Below, one piece after another: positions 1-6,951 of a stretch of 9,884 nucleotides of DNA. Location of the stretch: NCBI GenBank assembly GCA_016278585.1, contig JADQBO010000285.1, positions 1-9,884 of the forward strand, given 5' to 3'. Both the position numbers and the translations under genes were made by a program. The notes under the pieces were generated by a model. The model saw only the letters and a list, made by a program, of their open reading frames with translations. It did not search any database and was not told the DNA's origin. Every line of letters starts with the position of its first letter. Position 1 is the stretch's first letter. This DNA comes from Desulfosporosinus sp. GTDB taxonomy: Bacteria; Bacillota; Desulfitobacteriia; Desulfitobacteriales; Desulfitobacteriaceae.

Positions 1-2461
1 TAGTCGTGATAAACTTACTCACGGAAAGTGCGGGCTTATCAAGGGATACTTGTACTGTGAATTCTGCTGATTCCTTGATTACATCTTTTGATCCATCGTT
101 AGCGCCATTCATTGCTACTAGATTGAACATAACCTTACCGGCACCCACTGGGGTAATCTCGCCTGTAGTGGCTGAAATAGTAGCAACAGTTTCATCAGAG
201 GAAACCCATTTGAAATCAGCTGGGTCTTTAAAGGTGGCGTCTCCAATATACGTATAAGTAAGCGTGACTGCTGCATCCCCTAAATAAAACACCTTATCGC
301 TCCCTGATGGGTAGGACTCAGGATAGTTAATCGTCATGTCATCAGCAGTGACCAATTTCAGTTTACCTATAACATAATTAACACTGTATCCTGCTTCCCA
401 AATAGGTCTAAATACCGTGCCTGATGCATCGGTAGCCAGATAGAGCATCATTTTACCGATTTCACTGTCTGGTAGGTCAAATTCGGCCGTCAGCTTATCT
501 GCTTCATCAGTAATATATAGCGGTATTTTTGTTACCCCATTGTCATCGGACGCATAAAGACGATCTACAGTAAATTTACCATCTTCGTCCGCTGTTGTAT
601 TACTAATAAGCCATTCATTTTGCTTTGCTCCCACGGTAGAACCATCTATTGTTGGATCATCGCTTTGAAATAGATTGATTTCCAATCTACCTGTGGTTTC
701 GCTTGGCAAATAAGCCCCTTCTAGTTCAGTGCCATCTCCATGTTTTAGCGCAAAGCCTACCATACTATCTAACTCATTATAGGCAAATGTAGTGGCAAGT
801 GGCTCCACATCGCTTGGAAAATTATGTGTAAGGCTTAGGTTATCCGATGTATCCTTAGCACCTGCCGAAACACTAACAGGCCAGAGGGTTACTGGGGTTG
901 CTGGCGGTATCTCAAACAGGAAAGTAACTTGTGAGTGTTTAAGCCCTGTGTTCTTGCTTTTAACTGTGTATGTTTTATTCATAGCGTCTTTCATGGTTAA
1001 GGTGAGTTCGCCATCCTGCACAATAGGCTCGCTGAATGTCACAACGATCGGAACCTGCTCACCTGCTTTAAATGTTTTATCAGGGGAGCTTATAGCTTTC
1101 ACTGTAGGCGCTTTGGAGTCTGTCAGATGCAGCTGAAAATCATGCATTGATGCTCCTGATCCTGAAAATATTCCAGCGTTATAATTTGTCGCTCCAAAGT
1201 ACAAAGATGAGGTGCTTAAGGGCAGGATATATTCGGAAATAGCCAGAACCTTAGTGTTATCTTTACCATTGTAGGAAGCTGTTTTTGGAGTAATCAGCTC
1301 TGTTCCGGCCATATTAAATACAAACAAGCCAGCATTCATCGTGACTCCACTCGGTGCCCAGTTGAAACTGCTAGCGGCGGCCGTAAGGTCCCCGCTTGCG
1401 ACTAGATTAATAGCATCAGCATTGAGCTCAACGGTCTGCTCTGCTGTTAATGTTGTTTTTTTCGCAATTTTAAGTTCACCATTATAATCGCCATTCTGCC
1501 AATAACCGTTTGTTTTCCAGGGCGATGTACTAACCTTCGGCCACGGATTTATTAACACATTAGCACCTTTGTAAGCGGTAAAAGCATAATTACCGCTCCT
1601 TGCTATGGAAACAAGCTGACTTGATTTTCCATTGGAAAACTGACCCCCATTAAGATCATTTAAGCGCACATAACCAATAGAGGCATCACCATTCCAGAGT
1701 ACATTTTCTGCACTGGGCAAATTAATGGTTACAGTTTTTGTTCGTTCACTATTGGTCAAGGTTATAGGCTCAGCAGTATCAGCAATATCCCCCAATACTC
1801 CCGACAGACACTCCTGAGAAAAGGTGACGCTAGCCTCATCTTCGCCCTCTGTCAATGTATACGTAATGTCTACAGTGTTATCGGATATAGCACCAACACT
1901 ATATTCCACTACTGGAACGGGGACAGGCTCAGGTATGCTTCTTTTGCTATATACCGCTTCTGAAACGGTGTCAGCCACAAGGCTTATACCCTCTGTATTA
2001 AGCTGACTCTCAAGGTCTTCCAACATTTCTAAATGCTCATCAGTAACAGGTACATTATTCTTTAGAAAATTGTCCTCAACAAATTTCATGTACGTTTCAA
2101 AGTCAATTAACTTGGCGATAAAGTCAAGGGTAACGACTTTATCATCTACTTTAACCTCCTTTGCAAGGTCAACATCGGGAGCATTTACAATGTCCCGCAT
2201 TTGGTCTAAGGTATAGAGCTCACCGTCCATCTCTATTTCGTAGGTAAGACGGTTACCGCTTTCATCAATGATACCCATATCAATCATTGATTCACACATA
2301 GCCTCGGCGGTTTCAGACCCGTATTGCTCAGACAGTGCGGCAATAAGCTGTTCTTTTGCGTTCGGATTAGTTAACCCCTGTGCAAGTGCACTGGGTGGTA
2401 AAGTAGAAAGTATCATGACGATTACCAGTAGAACGGACATCACTCTTTTGAAATTTCTCAC
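1..2461 (-). CDS. Secreted multidomain Ig-like surface protein, N-terminal 820 residues (3' end outside window)
   Basis: The reverse strand is open without a stop from a GTG at 2461 to the window edge. An AGGAG (2471-2475) sits 9 nt before the GTG and supports this start; an in-frame ATG at 2440 would lose the basic N-region. Residues 1-27 form a signal peptide (MRNFKRVM, a hydrophobic stretch, then PSALA-QG), so the protein is exported. Residues 30-180 are acidic and probably helical. Residues 184-440 are beta-rich and Gly/Asn/Thr-rich. Residues about 449-550 look like a bacterial Ig-like domain (APTVKAISSPDKTFKAGEQV, then VVTFSEPI). Residues about 700-795 match the Big_2 pattern (WVSSDETVATISATTGEITP followed by VGAG). 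No SLH, CWB2 or LPXTG anchor is visible, but the C-terminus is missing. The function is probably adhesin or surface-layer-like; the exact role is unknown. LytTR-type promoter module A lies about 100 bp upstream. Confidence 0.85.
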   Translation of the reverse strand, partial: MRNFKRVMSVLLVIVMILSTLPPSALAQGLTNPNAKEQLIAALSEQYGSETAEAMCESMIDMGIIDESGNRLTYEIEMDGELYTLDQMRDIVNAPDVDLAKEVKVDDKVVTLDFIAKLIDFETYMKFVEDNFLKNNVPVTDEHLEMLEDLESQLNTEGISLVADTVSEAVYSKRSIPEPVPVPVVEYSVGAISDNTVDITYTLTEGEDEASVTFSQECLSGVLGDIADTAEPITLTNSERTKTVTINLPSAENVLWNGDASIGYVRLNDLNGGQFSNGKSSQLVSIARSGNYAFTAYKGANVLINPWPKVSTSPWKTNGYWQNGDYNGELKIAKKTTLTAEQTVELNADAINLVASGDLTAAASSFNWAPSGVTMNAGLFVFNMAGTELITPKTASYNGKDNTKVLAISEYILPLSTSSLYFGATNYNAGIFSGSGASMHDFQLHLTDSKAPTVKAISSPDKTFKAGEQVPIVVTFSEPIVQDGELTLTMKDAMNKTYTVKSKNTGLKHSQVTFLFEIPPATPVTLWPVSVSAGAKDTSDNLSLTHNFPSDVEPLATTFAYNELDSMVGFALKHGDGTELEGAYLPSETTGRLEINLFQSDDPTIDGSTVGAKQNEWLISNTTADEDGKFTVDRLYASDDNGVTKIPLYITDEADKLTAEFDLPDSEIGKMMLYLATDASGTVFRPIWEAGYSVNYVIGKLKLVTADDMTINYPESYPSGSDKVFYLGDAAVTLTYTYIGDATFKDPADFKWVSSDETVATISATTGEITPVGAGKVMFNLVAMNGANDGSKDVIKESAEFTVQVSLDKPALSVSKFITT

Positions 2462-2559
2462 TTTTTTCTGCTCCTCTTTCTAGTATTTTTTGTCTTCATT
2501 TGTCCTGTTGAAACGAACTTAGTGAAGGGTCCCTGCGTTGAGAAAAAGGGAACAATCTC

Positions 2560-2628
2560 ACCATAGCATATATTTTTTTAAAATAATTTGCCCCCTGCAT
2601 GAAATGTATGTTTTTCGTCATGAAACGG
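2560..2628 (-). promoter_or_regulatory. Module A: LytTR-type direct-repeat operator and extended -10 promoter of the surface-protein gene
   Basis: Two direct repeats CATGAAA lie at 2598-2604 and 2619-2625 (plus-strand spelling), exactly 21 bp apart, so they face the same side of the helix. On the minus strand, 32 bp after the inner repeat, is TGCTATGGT (2568-2560), an extended -10 aligned with TGCTATAAT of module B. No -35 box is present, as expected for an activator-dependent promoter. Transcription would begin near 2553, giving a leader of about 90 nt. Known LytTR regulators (AgrA, ComE, VirR) bind paired direct repeats with about this period; assigning the site to the regulator at 6952-7689 is inference. 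Confidence 0.6.
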
Positions 2629-2662
2629 AAAATTTCTTGGAATTAAACTCCTTTATTTTTTA

Positions 2663-2722
2663 AAACGAATGAGAGAGTAGAATCAGTAGCAGTAATTGCT
2701 GATTCTACTCTCTCATTCGTTT
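2663..2722. repeat. Perfect 24-bp inverted repeat, 12-nt loop
   Basis: AAACGAATGAGAGAGTAGAA plus TCAG (2663-2686) is exactly complementary to 2699-2722, which ends ATTCGTTT. Transcribed from either strand it would give a very stable hairpin. Neither side has a long T tract: the minus side reads CGTTTTAAAAAAT and the plus side CGTTTCAGTG. It lies between divergent genes, upstream of both promoters, where a terminator of either neighbour is not expected. It may end read-through of the peptidase transcript, which otherwise has no terminator before the kinase gene; that is inference. Confidence 0.8.
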
Positions 2723-2886
2723 CAGTGAAAAGAAGATTTTATGTTCAACGGTAAAGGAACACAGGCCGCGATATTTCTGCATTGTAGGAAAGCGGTTAAA
2801 ACCACATCTCATGCACATGGGTAAGTTTGACTCTTTATTATAACTATTGCTTATGGATGCAGATTTCGTCTTTTTTGTATAAGTTC

Positions 2887-2895
2887 TGGTATAAT
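2887..2895 (+). promoter_or_regulatory. Extended -10 promoter of the sensor kinase gene
   Basis: TGGTATAAT is a perfect -10 hexamer with the TGn extension. The region 17 bp upstream (CGTCTT) is a poor -35, which extended -10 promoters tolerate. Transcription would start near 2902, leaving a leader of about 120 nt before the ATG at 3021. No CATGAAA direct repeats are seen here, so kinase expression is probably not under the control proposed for modules A-C. Confidence 0.5.
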
Positions 2896-3020
2896 GGATT
2901 AAATATGGATATTACTCAAGTTATTACATAAATTTGCTACTTGCCAGCACAGAAAGCTGAATATTTTGCAGATAAGTTGGCTTGCGGATGAATATGGAAA
3001 GTAAATTGGAGGTAAAAACC

Positions 3021-4292
3021 ATGGCGATGGATTATATAAGGTCTCTTATTAGCCTTATTTTCGCTATCAGCGTAATGTATATACTCTTAGATTGCGAAAT
3101 TAAACTCAAGAAAAACCGCTATCTCTTGGGTCTTTATGCAACTGTCGTGCTCATTGTTGATGGATTTGTTTTGCTCAAATTTGGGTATCCAACTTTTATG
3201 AAGCTTTATCCCCTTCTTGTCCACCTTCCGGTATTTTTAGCATTCGTGTTTATATCCAAGTTCAAACCAATTAAGGTATTTTTTGTTCTTTGGACACTTA
3301 TCGTAATAAGCACATCCTTCTCTTTGGTAGGACTAATTATTTCATATTCTTTTGGCTCCAGTAAGGAAACCGCGAACATTATTTCCTATATCCTGTATCT
3401 ACCTACATATCTTATGATTTACAAGTATATCCGTCCGCCATTTCTTTATATGCTGCGCAACACGGATAAAGGCTGGTTAGGATTCAGTATGATCCCGATT
3501 TCATACTCTGTGCTTGTTTATTCTATCGGAATGTATAATATGGACGAGGTGATCAATAGACTCAATGTTAAGTATGGTGTGTTGCTCTTTATTTTGGTGT
3601 TTTCTGCCTATTTTCTGATTCTGCGATTTTTCAAACAAACCAGAGAACAGATTACCCTGCAAAACGAACAGAATTTACTAATGACTCAAGTAGCCGAAGC
3701 GCAGATTCATTTTGAAGCATTGCAAGAATCACAAGAAAAAACAATGCTGTATCGCCACGATATGCGACACCATTTAAATCTGATCAATTCCTATCTTATA
3801 GACAACAACAAGGAAGCGGCGCAAAAATATATTACAGAGGTCGAAAAAAACATTGATGGTGCTACGGTCGAAAAATATTGCAGCAATTATACGGTCAATT
3901 TGATTCTATCTTCCTATATCTCGAAAGCAAAGAATGAACAAATTACTGTTGAAACTCAGATCAATCTCCCAGAGAATAACGCCGTATCCGATATGGATCT
4001 TTGCGTTATTTTTGCTAATGCCATTGAAAATGCCATAAATGCCTGCAAGGGGATTAACGACGCCAATGAAAGAACCTTGCAAGTCGTATCCAGAATCAAG
4101 AATAATAAGCTCTACCTACAAATCACCAACAGTTTCGATGGCACGATCATCTTTGTTGACGATATGCCGGTAAGCACAGAGGAAAATCATGGCCGTGGGA
4201 CGAAAAGCATTGCAGCAATAGCACAAAAATACGGCGGCGTGTATTCCTTCACATCCGAAGACAGAGTCTTTAAGGCAAGTATTATTTTGTAA
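3021..4292 (+). CDS. AgrC-like polytopic GHKL sensor histidine kinase
   Basis: This 423-residue membrane kinase should autophosphorylate and pass phosphate to a LytTR-type response regulator, most likely the one at 6952-7689. Residues about 7-208 form roughly six to seven hydrophobic segments with short loops, the usual AgrC/ComD-type sensor, and no large extracellular domain. A charged, probably coiled-coil linker (about 209-242) leads to the H-box YRHDMRHH (H246 predicted phosphoacceptor). The ATP-binding domain is HATPase_c_5-like: N-box FANAIENAINAC (N333) and G-box GRGTKS (391-396). I chose ATG 3021 because TTGGAGG (3006-3012) lies 8 nt upstream; a TTG at 2982 in the same frame has no such site. 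Its stop is inside the 3' end of the opposite peptidase gene (11-bp overlap). The signal is unknown; no AgrB/AgrD partner is adjacent. Confidence 0.93.
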   Translation: MAMDYIRSLISLIFAISVMYILLDCEIKLKKNRYLLGLYATVVLIVDGFVLLKFGYPTFMKLYPLLVHLPVFLAFVFISKFKPIKVFFVLWTLIVISTSFSLVGLIISYSFGSSKETANIISYILYLPTYLMIYKYIRPPFLYMLRNTDKGWLGFSMIPISYSVLVYSIGMYNMDEVINRLNVKYGVLLFILVFSAYFLILRFFKQTREQITLQNEQNLLMTQVAEAQIHFEALQESQEKTMLYRHDMRHHLNLINSYLIDNNKEAAQKYITEVEKNIDGATVEKYCSNYTVNLILSSYISKAKNEQITVETQINLPENNAVSDMDLCVIFANAIENAINACKGINDANERTLQVVSRIKNNKLYLQITNSFDGTIIFVDDMPVSTEENHGRGTKSIAAIAQKYGGVYSFTSEDRVFKASIIL

Positions 4293-6240
4293 TGCCGCCG
4301 TCAAACGCTATAGCCTCTTGTGCAAAAAACAATCCAGTATCCTTTACTCTTTCCCAAACATCATCAAACCCTGAATCAGGATAAGGAATTTCGCTGCGAT
4401 ATGGACAGAGCTCAAGTGTAAAGGTCGGAATTTTTAGTGACCGGGTCCAATCCGCAATCCCAGCACCCCAATTTCCTGGGGTATGTATTTTCCCTCCTTT
4501 TTCATATCCGGTGAGGCTTACAAGTCTGTTTGTCATCGGTTCTAATAGATCATTAAAAGAACCGCAGTTTTTATCCGACCAAAAAATATATTCGCCTTGG
4601 GTATGATAGGACGCGACAATCTTAAAGCTATTATTTTTAACTAGATCCATGACAGCCATTACTTCAGGTTCGGTCATCGGTTGCGTTCCTTTATAGTTTT
4701 GTGAACTTGGAACCTTGGTATCGCTTGATTTTACATCCCAACCTACCGGAAAGTTTCGATTGAGGTCTACACCGTTGATATTCGCCTTCCAACTGGCGTA
4801 ACCCAATTGTGGATAGAATAGACGCATTTGCTTAACTTTTTGAGGATTATTTACGGCAGATAACCCATTTTGCACTAAATTGACCCCGTCTGGATTGACC
4901 ATGGGCATGATGTAGAATGTTACATTGTCCAAAAGCGTTTTGACATTATAATTATCGAATGCTTCATCATACGTATAGGCATAGGCGTATTCATCAATCA
5001 TTTTCATCAGGAAAGAGGTCGTCATATATTCCTTGGCATGCATACTGCCATTCAGAAAGACTTTCTTTTCTCCCTTGCCAAGTTTAAGGAGTAACAGCTC
5101 TCTCTTTTCTACAGATTGGCCTATAGTTTCTAATTGTACGGCCTCAGGATAAAGTTCTTGAATTTCTGCAGCGTCCTTGCGCATTTGCTCATAACTATAT
5201 TCTACATAAGGATTGACTACACTACTCTTCTGCCTCAATCCTCTTACTAATTCAGCCGATAAAGCCTGCGTCCCACCGAAGCAGGTGATAGTTGATACTG
5301 TTCGGAAATTGGAAAGTTCTTGAATCTGTGCATTAGGGTTGATCAATAATACCGGAGCTTTGGTTTGGGCGGCTAGCATACCTCCCGTTATACCATCAGG
5401 GAATTGGAGACCGGATGCTATATAAATATTGGAGGCATTCGGAGCAAAATAATTGGCAATCTGACGGGAGGTATCATATCTATCTTTGCCGGCGAATCGT
5501 ATGAATTCCGCTTCCGGTTGAATCATCTTTAACTCCGCTTCCACTTCAGCAGATACTACCGCTGTTCCCCCAGTAATATAGAATTGGGAAGGTTTAATTG
5601 AGCTTATATATTCTTTAATTGAATCCGGTAGTTGATTGTTCTCGCTAAAAAGTATCGGCCAGCCATTGGCTGCGGCAATGCTGGAGATCGATAACGAATC
5701 AGGAAAATTTTCACTAGTAGCAATAACAACCGGTGTCCCTATCTGCACACTCAATTCTTTGGCAATCAAATGGTCTGTTTCAATCTTGTTTTCACCGCTG
5801 ATTCTCGTAATGTTCGCACACCCGATATCCGCTAATTTACTCTCAACATCTTTTCCTATCTGATCGCTGTCCCCCACAAGGTAGGTCATGCCAGCAGTAT
5901 TTAAGTGCTTGGCAATGAAATCAAAGGCTTCTTTCGTTTGATTGGCACTGGGCCCTACTAAAAGAAATGCTGCTTTTTTTTGATACGCTAAAACTGCTGC
6001 CGGAATAGCATTCGCATAACTATTTCCAGGAACAAGGACAATATTTTCTACGGTATCGCTGCAATATTTTTCAGCAATCGCTTTGGCTGTTTCATACCTA
6101 TCTGCTCCCCAAATCCTTGTGACCTCCGGTGTTTGTGTTAGATTTATCGAGGGGGTGGCTGCAATCGTGCTGGTATTTAATAGCATAAAACTTGTTATAG
6201 CAAGTACAGTAATTAATACCTTAATACTATTTCTTTTCAT
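4282..6240 (-). CDS. Secreted cell-wall-bound M14 zinc carboxypeptidase with three CWB2 repeats
   Basis: A 652-residue exported protein. Residues 1-28 are a signal peptide (MKRNSIKVLITVLAI, then TSTIAA). Three cell wall binding 2 repeats (PF04122 type) follow at about 40-137, 145-235 and 247-335; their openings are TRIWGADRYETA, TRISGENKIETD and IRFAGKDRYDTS. CWB2 triplets hold clostridial proteins to the wall by secondary polymers. Residues about 345-650 are an M14 peptidase with the full active site: zinc ligands H401 and E404 (MHAKE), substrate arginine R495 in DLNRNF, third ligand H546 (SYHTQ) and catalytic E610 (FTLELCPY). It should therefore be active, plausibly cutting peptidoglycan stem peptides like gamma-D-glutamyl-diaminopimelate peptidases, or wall-protein tails. 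An AGGGGAG-type site 5 nt before the ATG supports the start. LytTR-type module B lies about 215 bp upstream. Confidence 0.93.
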   Translation of the reverse strand: MKRNSIKVLITVLAITSFMLLNTSTIAATPSINLTQTPEVTRIWGADRYETAKAIAEKYCSDTVENIVLVPGNSYANAIPAAVLAYQKKAAFLLVGPSANQTKEAFDFIAKHLNTAGMTYLVGDSDQIGKDVESKLADIGCANITRISGENKIETDHLIAKELSVQIGTPVVIATSENFPDSLSISSIAAANGWPILFSENNQLPDSIKEYISSIKPSQFYITGGTAVVSAEVEAELKMIQPEAEFIRFAGKDRYDTSRQIANYFAPNASNIYIASGLQFPDGITGGMLAAQTKAPVLLINPNAQIQELSNFRTVSTITCFGGTQALSAELVRGLRQKSSVVNPYVEYSYEQMRKDAAEIQELYPEAVQLETIGQSVEKRELLLLKLGKGEKKVFLNGSMHAKEYMTTSFLMKMIDEYAYAYTYDEAFDNYNVKTLLDNVTFYIMPMVNPDGVNLVQNGLSAVNNPQKVKQMRLFYPQLGYASWKANINGVDLNRNFPVGWDVKSSDTKVPSSQNYKGTQPMTEPEVMAVMDLVKNNSFKIVASYHTQGEYIFWSDKNCGSFNDLLEPMTNRLVSLTGYEKGGKIHTPGNWGAGIADWTRSLKIPTFTLELCPYRSEIPYPDSGFDDVWERVKDTGLFFAQEAIAFDGGITK

Positions 6241-6455
6241 CAGTACTCCCCTTTACAATATAATTCTCACAGGCATTGATCGCGTATTTCTCAGGCTAAA
6301 ACTGCTTTTCCTCAGAATCCACGTTAAATATATTTAAATTGAGGAGTGCCTTTTTTCTCCGATTGCTTTTTGTCTCATTAATCCTGCCGTTTTCATAGAC
6401 TCAGCCTTTGCTACAAATTTTTCGAACTTAGCATTCTTCCATCTAGATTCATAAT

Positions 6456-6523
6456 ATTATAGCAATAAATATATGAAATAAATTGAGACCTGCATGAAAC
6501 GGTTGTTTTATGTCATGAACTGT
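6456..6523 (-). promoter_or_regulatory. Module B: LytTR-type direct-repeat operator and extended -10 promoter of the peptidase gene
   Basis: In plus-strand spelling, CATGAAA (6493-6499) and CATGAAC (6514-6520) are 21 bp apart. On the minus strand, TGCTATAAT (6464-6456), a perfect extended -10, follows 31 bp after the inner repeat, with no -35. The inner repeat, the T-rich stretch (TTTATTT) and the -10 line up with modules A and C almost without gaps. This is the best-formed of the three copies. Transcription would start near 6449, about 210 nt before the peptidase ATG. Activation by the LytTR protein encoded at 6952-7689 is inference from geometry. Confidence 0.65.
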
Positions 6524-6580
6524 AATCTTGGTCCTAGGGATGATTTTGCGTAAAGTAGGCGTTTAATGAACTTCTCCCCG

Positions 6581-6636
6581 AAACGAAGAAACTAGACCTA
6601 GGACAGATTTCTCTCCTCTAGGTCTAGTTTTCGTTT
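6581..6636. repeat. Imperfect inverted repeat (19-bp stem with 2-nt bulge), terminator-like
   Basis: AAACGAA (6581-6587) plus AACTAGACCTAG (6590-6601) pairs with CTAGGTCTAGTT (6618-6629) plus TTCGTTT (6630-6636); GA at 6588-6589 bulges out. On the plus strand the 3' side runs into TTTTCGTTTTTG, a fair terminator tail. On the minus strand the tail is weaker (GTTTCTTCGTTTC). It stands just upstream of module B, as the 2663-2722 hairpin stands just upstream of module A, and both stems share the outer AAACGAA/TTCGTTT ends. No known transcript is obviously terminated here. Confidence 0.6.
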
Positions 6637-6773
6637 TTGCTTAGATATTCCTACGCCAACGTTTACTGCTGCTCCTTGGGCTCTTCCACCTTTGTTAGAG
6701 TAGTACATCGTAGCTTGCTTCATTAGCCACATCTGTCCATGTTGCTTTCTTTCACTAACCCTAACCTCCACTT

Positions 6774-6840
6774 ACCGTAGCATGAAGTGCTTCAAATAAA
6801 TCGCCATCTGTATGAAACGCCTGCTTTCCGTAACGAATAT
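6774..6840. promoter_or_regulatory. Module C: degenerate LytTR-type operator upstream of the response regulator
   Basis: TATGAAACG (6811-6819) matches the inner repeat of modules A and B, with the same ATTTATTT-like spacer and, on the minus strand, TGCTACGGT (6782-6774) at the -10 position 31 bp away. The outer half (around 6832-6838, AACGAAT) matches only partly. The -10 is poor, so a minus-strand promoter is doubtful. Because the site lies just before the TATAAT boxes of the plus-strand regulator gene, its likelier role is autoregulation. It could also be a decayed copy of the A/B module. Confidence 0.4.
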
Positions 6841-6846
6841 AAATGA

Positions 6847-6861
6847 TATAATTGATATAAT
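6847..6861 (+). promoter_or_regulatory. Candidate -10 boxes of the response regulator gene
   Basis: Two overlapping-register TATAAT hexamers (6847-6852 and 6856-6861) sit in a tandem GATATAATT repeat, directly downstream of module C. Neither has a good -35 17 bp upstream (CTTTCC or ACGAAT). The second would start transcription near 6868, about 85 nt before the ATG at 6952. Lack of a -35 with an adjacent LytTR-like site is compatible with activator dependence. Confidence 0.4.
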
Positions 6862-6951
6862 TAATCTAATCCTAGTAGAATTATGCGACATATGAGTTTC
6901 TGCTTTCACTCATTTTTTGCCATACCGACAGCGAAAGGAATGACTCTTTTT

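Larger units (their letters stand above)
2462..3020. other. Divergent intergenic region between surface-protein and kinase genes
   Basis: These 559 bp hold, left to right, the leader and promoter module A of the surface-protein gene, a perfect 24-bp inverted repeat (2663-2722), and the extended -10 and leader of the kinase gene. A 27-codon ORF (2741-2824, plus, begins MFNGKGTQAAIF) has only a weak AGAAG ribosome site and resembles nothing I recognise. A 13-codon basic ORF in the surface-gene leader (2499-2458, minus, MKTKNTRKRSRKK) ends in a TGA overlapping the GTG start of that gene. I see no tRNA, riboswitch or transposon ends here. Confidence 0.6.
6241..6951. other. 711-bp divergent regulatory region between peptidase and response regulator genes
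   Basis: From left to right it holds a leader of about 210 nt for the peptidase gene, promoter module B, an imperfect hairpin (6581-6636), an unassigned stretch (6640-6773), degenerate module C and the regulator promoter. The peptidase leader carries a 20-codon ORF (6396-6334, minus, MKTAGLMRQKAIGEKRHSSI) with AAAGG 8 nt before its ATG. The unassigned stretch has, on the minus strand, a GGAGG (6769-6765) 9 nt before a GTG that opens a 10-codon ORF (6755-6723, ending DRCG). Its TAA overlaps the ATG of a 41-codon ORF (6723-6598) that ends inside the hairpin. I do not recognise these peptides and they may be chance or a decayed gene. Confidence 0.5.

Noticed and set aside
6..2483. Plus-strand ORFs of 60-114 codons opposite the surface-protein gene
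   Set aside because: They are shadows of an unbroken 820-codon minus-strand frame with signal peptide, ribosome site and Ig-like motifs.
2741..2824. 27-codon ORF before the kinase as an AgrD-like signal peptide
   Set aside because: Although it has a cysteine, it lacks the amphipathic leader and acidic tail of AgrD, has a weak ribosome site and no AgrB gene is nearby.
2982..3020. TTG start 13 codons upstream of the chosen kinase start
   Set aside because: It has no ribosome site, while TTGGAGG sits 8 nt before ATG 3021 and overlaps the would-be extension.
6883..6951. 23-residue N-terminal extension of the response regulator
   Set aside because: Receiver domains start directly with the first strand (MLQIAICDD); the extension has no family counterpart and ATG 6952 has AAAGGA upstream.
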